Shown here: in pieces, positions 10,660 through 22,651 of the stretch | How the letters are laid out: each line of letters begins with the position of its first letter | How positions within the stretch are numbered: position 1 is the first letter of the stretch | NCBI GenBank assembly: GCA_963575745.1 | Contig: CAUYUJ010018715.1 | Span: 120,001-182,500, forward strand | DNA from: Prorocentrum cordatum | Lineage: Eukaryota; Sar; Dinophyceae; Prorocentrales; Prorocentraceae | DNA: 62,500 bases | Direction of reading: 5' to 3' | Notes under the pieces: model-generated | Told to the model about the DNA's origin: nothing | What the model saw: only the letters and a program-made list of their open reading frames with translations | The model's database searches: none | Program-made: the position numbers and the translations under genes

Positions 10660-10890
10660 TCTGGGAGGCCACGGGAGGCCGCGGGAGGCCCACGGGAGGG
10701 CCGCGGGAGGGCCACGGGAGGGCCACGGGAGGGCAACGGGAGGGCAACGGGAGGGCCCCGGGAGGGCCACGGGAGGCCACTGGAGGCCACGGGAGGCCAT
10801 GGGAGGGCCGCGGGAGGCCGCGGGAGGGCCGCGGGAGGGCCACGGGAGGGCCACGGGAGGGCCACGGGAGGGCCACGGGAGTGCACGGGA
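10660..10890. repeat. 11-bp GGGAGGGCCAC minisatellite
   Basis: About 20 units of GGGAGGGCCAC with 10-bp variants (GGGAGGCCAC). Because 11 is not a multiple of 3, three units encode an 11-residue repeat in every frame, which explains the apparent Gly/Arg/Pro repeat protein. I do not call a gene. Confidence 0.9.
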
Positions 10891-11700
10891 GGCACCGTCG
10901 CCCGACCGATGCCTGATTCAGCATGTAGGCACCCACTGGCCCCTCAGAGGAGACCCGTGGAACACCTGCGGACGCAGGGGAGCCCAGAATCGGATCGATA
11001 AGTCGGATCAGCGGTCGAGAGGAATCGAATCGGCGGTAATCGGCGGTAATCGGCGGAAATTACTCGTGCGTTTTTCGTGTGTTGGTGTTGCACACCCTGA
11101 AAGTTCTACTGCTACCACTCCTACGCACACCACCTGAGGATGTGAGCGAGGTTGGTGTGTGTGTGTGTGCGTGTATGTCTGCGATCTGTCTTAGCAACCT
11201 GCTTGAGCCTGAGAGAAAGCATCACTGACAACGTTTGCAACAACATGTCTGACCATATCTAACTCAACGTCCATTTCTCGCCTGCTGTTAATAATCTCTA
11301 CCAAAACACCCCGTGGAACAACAACTCCTTTTGACGGCGGCCGTATTCACTTGATGTGTGTTTTACGACAGTGTAAGCATGCTGACCTCGATCCCCCGGC
11401 GGTGCTCGCAATGGCACATTCGACGTGTGCATTTGCGCCGGAACTCTCTCGCAGTACCTGCGCCCGTCTAAGGAGGCAATTCGCTGTCCATCGCAATCCA
11501 TGTCCCATGGCGCAACCGTCGTCGATGCGCAAGGATGGGAACCATCTTATGGACAACATTGCGCGCATGCGCCGTGCCATGGGGCTTCCCAACCACTACC
11601 AACCTCGTGCCTCGTTATGGGCCGCAAAAGGCCTTAGTCGTGAGAATTGTTGTGCAAATACGCGTGCGTGTGCACACGCATCCATGCGCACATTAAGAGG
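10891..11700. other. Unassigned, mostly single-copy sequence
   Basis: Lower in GC than its neighbours, with a short GT run near 11150-11170. A 172-codon plus frame starts at 11351, but its last third is the GA-rich tract at 11715-11800 and another frame overlaps it. No domain is recognised; an exon near 11351-11640 cannot be excluded. Confidence 0.35.
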
Positions 11701-11714
11701 CCCCCTAAGCAAAA

Positions 11715-11802
11715 AGGGGGAGAGACAGAGAGAGAAAGAGAGAGAACAAAAGGGAAAGAGAGAGACAGAGAGAAAGAGGAACAAAAAGGAGAGAGATGAG
11801 AC
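11715..11802. repeat. GAGA-rich purine tract
   Basis: AGAGAGAGAAAG-type repeats interrupted by AAAAGG. The plus-strand frame through it reads as Lys/Arg/Glu repeats. Confidence 0.8.
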
Positions 11803-11879
11803 AAACATGTACGTATGTACAACTATGTATATCAGAGTGAGGGGCCAAACGGTCATTCACTGCCCCTGAGTGCGTGGCT

Positions 11880-12465
11880 GAAGTGGACTTCCGCGGTACG
11901 GATTGTTTTTGTTGCTGTTGCTGGTGCTGTGGCTGGCGTGCTCGCTTTTTTGTTTACATGGGAAAATGTTCCTGCTTAAACTGTGCCCGTGGCCCCCGCT
12001 TCACAACAACAACAACGGCTCCCGCCTGATACTTCCTTGCAGTTGATGTATTGAAGAATCGCGCTCTCGCTAGGGACGCGCTTTCGACACTCATGACTCG
12101 CGTTGTCGCGCGGGACGTCCACGCAATTGATTCAGGCGCCGCGCCTTCGACACTCATGAATCACGCTCTCGCTCTAGATTCCTCGCGAGATGTATTTTGG
12201 AATCGCGCTATCGCTCAAGGCTTCCTCGCGATTCATGCAGGACGCACGCTTCAGCAACCCGCCTGCTCGACCTGGGTGCGTGTGCTCGCCTTCCCGACCC
12301 GCCCATCAGTGCTACCCGCCCGATCTGCCCGTTTGGTTCTGCCACGTGCTTTCTGGTCCTAGCCCCCCTCCTGCTACTGTCTCTCGTGTTCCATCCTCCT
12401 CTCTCCACCTTCCCCCTTCCTTCCATCCGTCCTCTTTTCCTTGCAGGTAAGAGAGATGTGTATAT

Positions 12466-12515
<50 letters not shown>

Positions 12516-13835
12516 CCCGAAAAGGGCATGATCGAAGACGAAGAGGGCAATCATCGAGGGTTTGGGATATACGTGTTGTCGCTTTCTCGTGTGGGACTTC
12601 CTCTGAATTTATTCAGGCGTCGCGCCTCCAACCCTTAGGAATCACGTTGTCGCTCTGGCTACTCTCACGATTTACTTGAGCATCGCGCTATCGCTCGAGA
12701 CTTCCTCGCGACTCATGTTCACGTTTCGGCAACCCGCCTGCTCGCCTGGGCCCGCCTCCCCGACCCGTCCATCAGGGTTTCCCCGCCCGATCTGCCCGTT
12801 TGGTTCTGCCACGTTCTTTCTGGTCCTAGCCCCCCTCCTGCTAATCTCTCTCGTGCTCCATCCGACTCCCTCCCCAATCCATCCGTCCTGTCTTTCCCTG
12901 TGTGAGCGGCTGCGCCAAAGACACGCGGCAGGCGGGGAAGATACACTCCCAAAGGGGCATGATCGAAGACGAAGAGGGTGGCATCGAGGGTTTAGGATAT
13001 ACGTGATGAGTGGCATGCGAGCAGGTAATAGCGAACAGTCTCAAAATGATTGTTGCTGATGTTCGTGTTGTTGTTGTTTTTGTCGTTGGTGGTGTTGTTG
13101 AAGTTCCATTTCTGAAAAAACATTGCTGGTCCCCCCTGCCCGGTTTACAGTGTATGTTTTTAATTGAAGTGCCCTTCCCGGGGCTCGCACCTTGTTTTTG
13201 TTCTATAGAAAATTGAATATTGAGCGTCAAACTGCGCCCCTGGCCCTCCGAGGTACAACAACAACGGCTCCCGCTGGTTACTTCGTCACCATGTATGAAA
13301 AAAACACTGCGCTCTCGCTCGGGACTTCCTCACGAGTCATGCAGGAATCGCGCTCTCGCGTGGGACTTCCTCGTATTGTATTCAGACCCCGCGCACTCGA
13401 CACTTATGAATCACGCTCTCGCCGTGGATTCCCTCACGATGTATTTGGACACCGCGCTGTCGCTCGAGATTTCCTCGCGATTCATGCGGGAAGCACGCTT
13501 CAGCAACCCGCCTGCTCGACCTAGCCGCCTGGGCACGCTTTCCCGACCGCCCGCTAAGGTCTAGCCGCCCGATCTGTCCGTTTGGTTCTGCCACGTTTTT
13601 TCTGGTCCTAACCCCCCTCCTGCTACCCTTTTCTCGTGCTCCATCCTCCTTCCTCCAAGATGTCCTTTCCTTTCGTCCGTCCTCTCTTACCCTGTGTGAA
13701 AAGGGTTGCGCTAAATTCACGTGGCAGGCAGGAAAGATATACCACACAGGGATACGGTCAGAGACGAAGAGGGTCGGTATCGAAGGTTTTGGATAGACGT
13801 GTTAAAGTGGAACGCGAACAGATAAAAACGAACAT
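11880..13835. repeat. Tandem array of three diverged 0.5-0.8 kb units
   Basis: CAACCCGCCTGCTCG recurs at 12255, 12730 and 13504. Each is preceded by CTCGCGAYTCATG and followed by CGATCTGCCCGTTTGGTTC or a close variant, then CCCCCCTCCTGCTA. A CGAAGACGAAGAGGG-type block follows each copy near 12533, 12964 and 13757. Spacing differs (475 and 774 bp) because of indels. A pure TA tract sits at about 12464-12512 in the first unit. TTGCAGGTAAGAG at about 12442 joins acceptor- and donor-like splice consensus, but no flanking exon is evident. Confidence 0.85.
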
Positions 13836-13839
13836 GCTT

Positions 13840-14044
13840 AATCTGATTAGTGCTGTTGATCTTAATGGTGTGTTGATGTTGTTGGTGTTGTGGCTGTTGT
13901 TGTTGCTGTTGTTGTAAATGTTGTTGATGTGTTGTTGTTGTTGGTGGTGGTGTTGGCGTTGTTGTTGTGTTTGTGGTTGTGGGTGTTGTTGTTGTTGGTG
14001 GTGGTGGTGTGGTTAGTGTTGGTGTTATTGTTGATGTTGTTGTC
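13840..14044. repeat. TTG/GTT triplet tract
   Basis: Degenerate GTT and GGT triplets (TGTTGTTGTTGGTGGTGGTG and similar) that close the third unit of the preceding array. It creates Val/Leu-rich and Asn/Thr-rich frames with no protein character. Confidence 0.85.
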
Positions 14045-14047
14045 GTC

Positions 14048-14375
14048 CCGCCCGCGACCCGGCCCGCCACCCACCCGCGACCCACCCGCGACCCACCCGC
14101 GAACCGCCCGCGAACCGCCCGCGACCCACCCACGACCCACCCCGCGACGCACCCGCGACCCACCCGCGACTAATCCACGAACCACCCCGCGACCCGCCAG
14201 CGACCCGCCCGCGACCCGCCCGCGATCAACCCGCGACCCAGCCGCGACCTACCTGCGACCCACGCGCGACCCACCCGCGGCCCACCCGCGACCCACTCAC
14301 AACACACCAGCGACCCACCCTTCGACCCACCTGCGACTCGCCCGCGACCCACCCGCGGCCCACCCCGCGCGCGCC
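14048..14375. repeat. 11-bp ACCCACCCGCG minisatellite
   Basis: About 30 units of ACCCACCCGCG with variants AACCGCCCGCG and ACCCGCCCGCG. The strong C/G strand asymmetry could support G-quadruplex structure on the minus strand. Confidence 0.9.
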
Positions 14376-14379
14376 CCCT

Positions 14380-15590
14380 CACTCTGATCCGCAACTGCAG
14401 GGTGATACATATAAATGTGTGCAGGCATGTGTGCATCTGCACATACATAGAGCAGGCTACCACATACAAAAATGATGAAGAAGGAACACCAAATGGAAGC
14501 AAGGTTCAGACCAGGCACGGGCCTCGAGCTCCTCGGCGGGGGATCAGGCTCTCGCACGCGCCTCCTGTACTGGTCCCCAGGCGCGCGAGGGGTGGCCGGG
14601 GCGGAGGGGGCTGGCATCGAGAACTACTGGGGCAGGCCAGGGTGTGGGCGAAGGAACAGAAGGAGCTGGTGTGCAGTCGGAGTGCACGGAGGAGGCGGGA
14701 AGGGATGGAGGGGAGGCAGGGAGACAGCGGACGCAAGCCAAGAGGGGCACGAGGAGGGAGGAGACCAGAGAAATGCAGAAAGAGAAGTAGAGCAGCGAGG
14801 AGAAGAGACACGTGAGGATGTACAAGAGGGGAGGCATGAGGGGAAGGCAAGTACACATTGTGCCATGTTCAAAACGAGAACCTGACCGAATGTGGTTGGG
14901 AAAAAGATGTGCGATTCTTCTGCGTTGCAACTCCGAAGCCCGCGTCACGTATCCCAGTCAGCTGCCGTCAACATGTGTTAGCAGACGTGACTTTCACGTT
15001 TCTGGACGTGGGTGCCCCCATTGGGGTCGCTTCTGGGCGTCGTCCGGTCAGGCCCCCGTGCACGGGATCGAAAACAAAGCACTGGCGCGCAGGAGAGAAC
15101 AACTGCAGCCGTGGGTCGACACAATCCGCGCATGTTTGGCAGGTGGGTCTGTCAGGTGAAACTGGCGTTGCACACCGTGCGGTTCACCTCCTTCTCAGAC
15201 GGCCTCGCGCACAAGGCGACGCAGTGCATCTGAGAGTCCATATGGTCTGATTCACTCGTGTCGCCGTTGCTGTCCTCATCCTCCACTTCGCCCTTGCTCA
15301 GCTCGTAGCGTCATATCGGGACGGCAATGCTGCAACCCATTGTGCGCCCACGCGTCCCTCGAGATGCCTGGCTTTTGCGCGCGCGTGATCCGAGGCCATT
15401 TATTCGACTGCTTCCCTCCGCTTGCGCCGAGGATGAGGACAGGCCAGTCTTGGAGGGGGTCATCAGCGCTTCCCTGGCAGCAGCAGGGGGGCCCGAGGAC
15501 AGGACGGGAACCTGACGCCATCCTGACAAGCGCCTCGATCCCGACTGCAGGTCCGGCCGCGAGCCAGCGGCGACGGGCGACGCTGGCGCT
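14380..15590. other. Unassigned sequence
   Basis: Mixed-composition DNA without a recognised repeat family. Several frames overlap on both strands (for example 14402-14815 and 14858-15250), none with a recognisable motif or a clear advantage over the opposite strand. Confidence 0.35.
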
Positions 15591-15594
15591 CATG

Positions 15595-16600
15595 CCTCCG
15601 ACGTCTCCTCCTCCTCCTCCTCCTCCTCCTCCTCCCTGCTGCTCCTCCTCCTCCTCCCTGCTCCTGCTCCTCCACTCCTTTACTTACTCATATCTCCTCC
15701 CTGTCGCACCTCGAGGCCTGTCAAAAGGGCGGCCTGGCGTTTGGCAGGAGACTTCCTCACCACGTATGATGCTGAAGCTAAACAGCGTTAAGCAGTTTTA
15801 GAAGTAGAGGGCGGGCTGTTGTCAAAATGTGACTCTCGCCTGAGCGCAGCGCAAATCCGTTGTAAAAAAACAAGAGCTTCATGGATAGAGGGCGGGTCGT
15901 CTTTGAAATGTAGGGCTCGCCTTAGCGCCGCGCGCATTCGCGTTAACAGTGAGAAAGAGCGTCACGGATCGAGGGCAGCTCCTTTTCAAAATGTGGCTCT
16001 CGCCTCAGCGCCGCGCACGTAGGTTTTCAGAGCTTACAGCAGTTGCACGGGTTCTCATGGTTAACGTTTTAGAAATTGCGTTTTGGCATGATGGCGAATT
16101 GTCAGGGCGCAAGGAGTACGTTGTTTCATGGTGCTGAACTCCCCCCACGAACGAGACATCCTGGCACGACTCAGGATTGTCAAGACGCAGCAGCAATGGT
16201 GATCCGCAGCGTTGAAGCCCCGAGAATGGTACTTGGGGCACAGTTCAGGAATTCCTACGGTTTGTTCTCCAACGGGGCACTTCCTTCAGTGGAAATGAAT
16301 CCTTGTAGGGGCCTACGAAAAGGAAAGCTTGGAGCAAGGGTGTATTGCAATATCGTTGGTGAGTCTTGGGATTGCACTTGTCCTCATCCTCCTCCTCCTC
16401 CTACTCCTCCTACCCATTCCTTCCTCCTCCCCCCCTTCCTCCTCCTGCTCCTCCCAAGCGCAACCACTCTTTCTCTCTCTCTCTCTCTCTCCCGAAGGCG
16501 GCACAAGGGAGCCTCATGACTCATTCCCCTGATCCTCTCCCCCCTCCCGTTCCAACGTCGCCTAATCCTCCTCGTGCCCTTCCTTCTCCTCCCCTTCCTC
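15595..16600. repeat. Tandem duplication, first unit
   Basis: Starts in a CTC/CCT tract and TTTACTTACTCATATCTCC (15679). It contains three tandem sub-repeats of about 75-85 bp, each opening with GAGGGCGGG or GAGGGCAGC and continuing with CAAAATGTGGCTCTCGCC-like sequence (about 15805, 15887 and 15971). It ends with TCAGTGGAAATGAATCCTTG (16286) and another CTC tract. Confidence 0.85.
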
Positions 16601-17335
16601 CTCCTCCTCCTGCTCCTGCTCCTGCGTTCCTTTACTTACTCATAACTCCTCCCTGTTGCACCCTGACGCCAGTCGGGAGGGCGGGCCAGGTGTTCCGCCT
16701 GAGACTTCCTTACCACTCATGGTCCTGAAGCTTGGAAGTTGGCAACAACTTCGCAGATGGAGGGCGGACCGCTTCCAAAATGTAGCTGCCGCCTTAGCGA
16801 CACGCACATTCGCTCAAACAAACTGCAAGGGCTTCACGGATTGAGGGTGGGCCGTTTTCAAAGTTTGGCTCTCGTCTCAACGCCGCGCACACTCGTCTTA
16901 AACATTTGCACGAGCTGCACGGAAACTCATGGTGAACGTACCAGGAAAAATGTGCTGGAGCGATTCAAGCTTTAGGTCGCAACGGGAAGGTTGATTCGCG
17001 GTGCTGAAATATGGTTCCTGTTCTGCCATGATTCAAGATCGCCTATACGCAACAGTGGCGCTGAGGTCCCAGAAATCCTGTTTTGGCGCGCTGCAGGATA
17101 TTCGCACGGTTGTCTCGCAAGGGGATCATCCCTCAGTGGGAATGAATCCTTGCATGGGCCTGTGAAGCGGGAGCTTGGAGGGAGGGTCTGTTCCAACATC
17201 GCTGATGAGTCTTAGGTTTACACTGGTCCTCCTCATCCTCCTGCTGCTGCTCCTCCTGCCCCCCTCTCCTTTCCCATCCTTTCCCGTTCCTGCTCCTCCC
17301 CTCCTGCGCTCGTCACCCCCCCCCCTCCTCCCCTC
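16601..17335. repeat. Tandem duplication, second unit
   Basis: TTTACTTACTCATAACTCC at 16631 matches the first unit at an offset of 952 bp, while TCAGTGGGAATGAATCCTTG at 17133 matches at 847 bp. The unit holds only two of the GAGGGCGGA-type sub-repeats where the first has three, which explains most of the size difference. It ends in a CCTCCT tract. Confidence 0.85.
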
Positions 17336-17498
17336 GTTCACCCGCCCGCCCCCCTTCTCGGGAAGACCCCAACGGTGCGGTGACCACATCGTAGGGTGAA
17401 TCCATGCGGATTCAGGGACACCGCACGGTTTTGGGACCCCGGTCGTTCTCCGAGGACGCTCGGGTGACCGGGGCCTCCAGGCTCCCAAGACCGTGCAG

Positions 17499-17554
17499 TG
17501 ACGGATCGCGCGGTGAGGTCTCTTGGGCTTTCGAGGTCACCTCGCGGTCCGTCA
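17499..17554. repeat. Imperfect 21-bp inverted repeat
   Basis: TGACGGATCGCGCGGTGAGG at 17499 pairs with CCTCGCGGTCCGTCA ending at 17554, about 17 of 21 positions, around a 14-nt loop. The rest of 17336-18060 is GC-rich with overlapping frames on both strands and no recognised domain; CGGCGACGCGTCGCCGATGC near 17816 resembles the F7 core. Confidence 0.6.
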
Positions 17555-18063
17555 CCACTCGGTTTGGGGACCCCCCCGCTTCTCCCCAACACTGCCCCCG
17601 GACGCCGAAACGAGGAAGCCGGGGACGAAGACATCGGCGCCGGCGACCACGACCTCGACGCCGCCGACGACAGTGGAGGGTCTGGCTGCGGGGGCCTGGC
17701 CGAGCAGGGGGGTGGAAGACTGAGGGGGGGGGGGAACGACCACCGCCAGCCTGAGGGGAGACGCCGGGGGGGGGGGGGGGGACTGGCTGAACGGGGGAGA
17801 CGCTGCCCTGCAATCGGCGACGCGTCGCCGATGCACACGCCAGCGGACGGCAGACCAGCGACCCGGCCCCCGACAGCCGAAGCCGCAGGGCCACGCAGGG
17901 CGGGCCGCCGTGCGGGGGCCCACGGGCCCCGCCGGGCGAGGCAGGGGCGCGGGGGGCCGACGCTCAGCACCCGGACGCTGCCCGCGCAGCCCCGCCCCAC
18001 AGTCGCTCAGCACCCGTCCCATGCTTCTCCGGGTGCCCAACCAGCGGCTGCGACGAGAAGCCT

Positions 18064-18539
18064 CCAGGACGACGACGACGACTACGGCGAGCACGACGAC
18101 AAAGAGCACGATCACGACGACGAGCACGACGACGGCGACGACGAGCACGACAACGGCGACGACGACCACGACGACGACCACGACGACGACGACGAGCACG
18201 ACGACGCCGCCGACGCCGGCGCCGATGACGACGACGAGCACGACGACGACAACGACGAAGACGACGAGCACGACGACGACGACGACCACGACGACGAAGA
18301 CAACGGCGAGCACAACGACGATGACGACGACGACGAAAAGCACGACGACGACGACGACGGCGAGCACGACGACGACGATGACAACGACGAAAAGCACGAC
18401 GACGACGACGAGCACGACGACGACGACGAGCAAGACAACGACGACGACGACGAGCACGACGACGACGACGACGACTATGAGCACGACGACGACGACGATC
18501 ACGACGACGACGACGACGACGACTACGACGACGACGACC

Positions 18540-18573
<34 letters not shown>

Positions 18574-19003
18574 CGACGACGACGACGAGCACGACGACGA
18601 TAACGACGACACGACGACGACGACGACACGACGACGACGACGACGACGACAACGGCGAGAACGACGACGACGAGCACGAGGACGACAAGCACGACGATGA
18701 CGACGACGGCGAGCATGACGACGACGATGGCAATGACGAGAGCACGACGACGACGACGACGAACGACGACGACGACAACAAGCACGACGACGACGAGCAC
18801 AACGACGACGACGACGAGCACAACAACGACGACGACGACGAGCACGAAACGACGAGCACGACGACGACGACGAGCACGACGATGACGGCAAGCACGACCA
18901 CGACGACGACGACGAGCACGACGACGACGACGACACCGACGACGAGCACGACGACGACGACGACAACGACGACATCGACGAACACCACGACGACGAGCAT
19001 GAA

Positions 19004-19039
<36 letters not shown>

Positions 19040-19316
19040 TACGAGCACGAGGACGATGAGCACGACGACGACGACGAGCTCGACGACGACGACGACGACA
19101 ACGACGAGCATTGCGCCGACGACGACGACTACGACGCCGAGGCCGACGACGACGACGACTAGCACGTCGACGACGACGTTGACGACAAGCACAACGGCAA
19201 CAATGACGACTCCGACGAGCAAAACGACGACGACGCCGCCGACGAAGGCGACGACGACAATGACGACAACCACGACGACAACGACAACGACGACGGTGAG
19301 AACGACGACGACGAGC

Positions 19317-19357
<41 letters not shown>

Positions 19358-19729
19358 TAGCACGACGACGGCAAGCACGACAAAGACGACGAGCACGACG
19401 ACGACAAGCACGACGACGACGACGGCGACGGTGACGACGACGAGACGACGACAACGACGACGACGACGAGCACGACGACGGGCACGACGACCACGACGAC
19501 GACGACGACCGCGGCGAGCATAACGACGACGACGACGAGCACGACGACGACGACTACGACGACGAGGACGACGACGACTACGACCACGAGCACGACGACG
19601 ACGACGAGCACGACGATGACGACGCCGACGACCACGACGACGAGCACGACAACGACGACGAGTACGACGAGTACGACGACGACGACGACGACGACGAGCA
19701 CGACGACGACGACGACGACGACAACGATA

Positions 19730-19800
<71 letters not shown>

Positions 19801-19865
19801 CACGACGACGACGACGACGATGACGACGAGCACGACAACGACGACAACGACGACCACGACGACGA

Positions 19866-19903
<38 letters not shown>

Positions 19904-19945
19904 CGCGCGACGACGACGACGCAGACGACGACGACGCTCCGACAC
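18064..19945. repeat. 1.9 kb GAC-type trinucleotide array
   Basis: Nearly continuous GAC/ACG/CGA triplets interrupted by GAGCACGAC, GGCGAC and AACGAC. Few stops arise, so frames of 400-797 codons appear on both strands, reading as poly-Asp/His, poly-Thr/Ser, poly-Val and poly-Arg. All are artefacts of the repeat. It is the longest simple array in the window, and its interruptions could serve to reconstruct its growth. Confidence 0.95.
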
Positions 19946-20154
19946 CAGGTTCCCCCCCCTTGGGCTCCGATCGTCCGCGCCAGCGCCGCCGGCGCTGCCG
20001 CGGCGGGACGCGGCGGGGGGGGGCGCCGCCCTGCTGCTGCCTGGGCCGTCGGATCGGACTCGCGACCTGTCGATCTAACGACATCGATCCCTGTCTGTCG
20101 ACATCTCCGTTCTATTGGCCTACGTCGGCGCGGATGTCCAGTGGTTGTCCCGCG
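19946..20154. other. Unassigned GC-rich spacer
   Basis: A short single-copy stretch between the GAC array and the TGTCCCGATGGT minisatellite. No motif is recognised. Confidence 0.4.
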
Positions 20155-20395
20155 GTTCTCCGGATAGTCGTCCCATTGGTAGTTTCCGGTGGCTGCCCCG
20201 ATGGTTGCCCCGGTGGCTGTCCCGATGGTTGTCCCGATGGCTGTACCGATGGTTGTCCCGATGGTTGTCCCGATGGTTGTCCCGATGACTGTCCCGATGG
20301 CTGTCCCAAACTTTGTCCCGGTAATTGTCCCGATGGTTGTACCAATGGTTGTATGCTTGTCCCGACGGTTGGCCCATCGGTTGCCCCGATGGACC
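20155..20395. repeat. 12-bp TGTCCCGATGGT minisatellite
   Basis: About 18 units of GTCCCGATGGTT with variants. Its reverse complement, ACCATCGGGACA, resembles the ACAACCACGGG arrays at 24.9-25.5 kb, so it is the outer left arm of the large mirror arrangement centred near 22.8 kb. Confidence 0.9.
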
Positions 20396-20504
20396 TCGGC
20401 AAACAGAAACCAGTCGGCGCCGTCGGCGCCTCCCGATCGTTCTTGCACTGCATCGAAAACATGCGCGGCCTATCCCGATGGTTGTCACGACAGGTAGCCA
20501 GTGA

Positions 20505-20750
20505 GATCGGCAGGTACATGACTCGATCGATGAATAGCGGAGTCGAGGAAATACAGAGAGTGAGGTCCATATTGAAATCTGAAGATCGTAAGATCCATTA
20601 ATATAACAATCATTTAATTATGGGGCCGTCGTGTTGACACTGATGTCGATAGATGAGATCGTGGGGTCGATAGGTCGTGAGACCAATGGATAGACATGGA
20701 ATTCGATCGTGAGGTCCATAGACATGTTCGATCTACCGACAAACCTCCGC
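20505..20750. repeat. GATCG/GTGAGACC repeat, plus orientation
   Basis: Recurring GATCGTGAGGTC, GGTCGATAGG and GTGAGACC motifs. A smaller patch lies at 21475-21560 in the same orientation, and the reverse-complement version occupies 25090-25310. No coding signal is seen. Confidence 0.65.
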
Positions 20751-20854
20751 CGCCGTGCCTTCAGCACGCAGTGTAGTGCCCCCTGGCTCGTGCAGTCTGA
20801 GGCATTGCAGGCGTGAATGGTCTCAAAGATTCTTGGGGGACCTGGACGACGAAA

Positions 20855-21465
20855 GTCCCGTGCTCTCCTTGGCGCGGCTGGGCGCTCTCGGGGTGTCCCG
20901 CGCAAGCACCAAGGACGGTGCCCCCGCCCAGGCAGGCCCCCAACCGGGCGAAGAGAGCCGTGAGAAGACCACAGGAGGGTCCAGGAGGCCTCCCGGGCGA
21001 CCCCAAAGCTTCCCAAGTGACGCCCTACATGGCCCCGAAAAGGCCAAAGAAGCCTCCGACACGCCCAAATAATGGATTCGACCTTTCGACGCTCCTAGAC
21101 GTCCCGAGAGGCTCCCAAGACCGACCCCTCAGATGCCCCAAAGAGGACCCCAAGACGGCCCAAGAAGGCGACAAGCTGGCCCAAGAGGCGCCCAAGACGG
21201 CCCAAGACGGCCCCGAGAGGGGCCCAAGGGGGGAGCACGAACCAAACATCCGAGCCCTCCGCCCCAAGAGGCGCCCAGGAGGCCCCAAGAGGCCCCCGAA
21301 AGGCCCCCAAAAGTCCCCCGCAGGCCCCCACGAGGCCCACAAGAGACCCGAAAGATGCCCACCAAACAGCCCCCCCGAGGCTTCAAAACTGCCACCAGGA
21401 GGGCCCCGAGAGGCCTCGACGAGATCTCAACGAACATCCAAGATGCCTCAGACCTACAAGCCCGA
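20855..21465. repeat. CCCAAGA-type degenerate array, first block
   Basis: Irregular 11-12 bp units around GGCCCCAAGAGG and CCCAAGACGGCC. It is more than a minisatellite: the block at 21228-21285 (CATCCGAGCCCTCCGCCCCA) aligns with 42901-42960 (CAATCCGAGCCTTCCGCCCC), so both descend from one longer interspersed repeat. The minus strand reads as Gly/Leu/Ser/Trp repeats, an effect of the units. Confidence 0.8.
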
Positions 21466-21559
21466 AGGCCATGGGATACTGATAGGAAGATCAGCAGGTC
21501 GATAGTTAGACCGACAGATGGTGAGACCGATAGAGGCTATTCGATGAAAGGAGACGAAT

Positions 21560-21850
21560 GTATCAATGTTTGTCTGGTCGTTGGTTCCACCCCCCACCTC
21601 CGTATCGGCCTGGGCCTGCCTTATAGGTCTGTGTATGTATATGTATACACATGTCTGTATGTATACATCGTCCCCGCTGTAAAATGGCAATCAGACTCAC
21701 TGTTGACTAGTCTCAGTATCCGTGTATCGAGAACGGATAGATTCCCAAAACACTGCCTGCACGTGATGGGCTGCTTTCTGTTAGAAGGAACTGGGCATGG
21801 AAGTCCCTGCTGGGCCTAGGCCACGGAGCAGAGTGGGTCAGTCGGGCGGC
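21560..21850. other. Unassigned AT-richer spacer
   Basis: Contains a short TATGTATATGTATACACATG stretch near 21637. No repeat family or gene is recognised. Confidence 0.4.
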
Positions 21851-21854
21851 CGAA

Positions 21855-22300
21855 CGACCCCGCGAGAGCCCCAAGAAGCCCCAGAAACTCACCAGACGCC
21901 CAAGGACAACCCAACGCAGACCCCCAAGAGGGGAGCGAAACACAGAAAACATACATGTCCAATGGTCATTGTACGATTCTGGGAATGCTCTGATCTTCAC
22001 CTCCAGGCGTCAAAGACCGTCCAGGAGGCCAGAACATGTGTCGAAAACTACCCAAGAGAGCTACCGGGCAGTACAAGAAGCCCCAAGGCGGCCCAACAGA
22101 GCCCCAAGATGGTCCGAAGAGAGCCCCATAGCGGCCCCATATGGCCCCAAGGTGCCCACCGAAGCACACCAAATCGTGACCTATGGAGGCCGTGTTTGGA
22201 CGCAGGGTGGCCCGAGGAAGCACCCAGAGGCCCCAGAAGGACCCCAGGAGGTTTCCAGAAGGCCCAGAGAAAGCCCTTGAAACATACGTGAGGACCCCAA
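21855..22300. repeat. CCCAAGA-type degenerate array, second block
   Basis: Units such as GCCCCAAGGCGGCCC and AGACCCCAAGAGG in the same orientation as the block at 20.9-21.5 kb. Unrelated sequence with GTACGATTCTGGGAATGC (near 21970) interrupts it. Confidence 0.7.
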
Positions 22301-22651
22301 GAGGCTCTCTAAGGAGCAGCCTCCGCAGAAAGTGCTGAGGACGGGGACGTATCCGCAGGGTAAGGCGAGGATGAGGAAGAGGAAGAGGAAGCGTGAGGGA
22401 AGGGCAATCCATAACATCATAATCTCTACGATGCCGAAAAAAACAAACAAGGGATGCTCCTGCAATGTGTTGTTTTATCTTCCTGCCCTTCTGCCTGCAT
22501 ACAAACAGTCGAGGACCAAGGTGCACAGCACGAAGCGTGAATGAAGCCTTGAATCCAAACACATATGTAGATAGCCCTGTAGACATATGCACATGTACAA
22601 ACATAGATACGCAGCTATTTATGTATATATATATATATATATACTAGAACC
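22301..22651. other. Unassigned spacer with a TA tract
   Basis: Single-copy sequence ending in a TA tract at about 22621-22643. A GAGGAAGAGGAAGAGGAAG run sits near 22370. Confidence 0.5.

Noticed and set aside
10660-10890. Gly/Arg/Pro repeat protein with an 11-residue period
   Set aside because: An 11-bp DNA repeat gives an 11-residue period in all six frames; there is no sign of selection on one frame.
12438-12455. Functional splice junction at TTGCAGGTAAGAG
   Set aside because: Acceptor and donor consensus are adjacent with no exon between and no coding frame on either side; the other two array units lack it.
17552-19945. A 797-codon minus-strand open frame and other frames over 360 codons
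   Set aside because: They read through the GAC triplet array as poly-Arg, poly-Val or poly-Asp/His in every frame on both strands; length comes from the absence of stops in the repeat.
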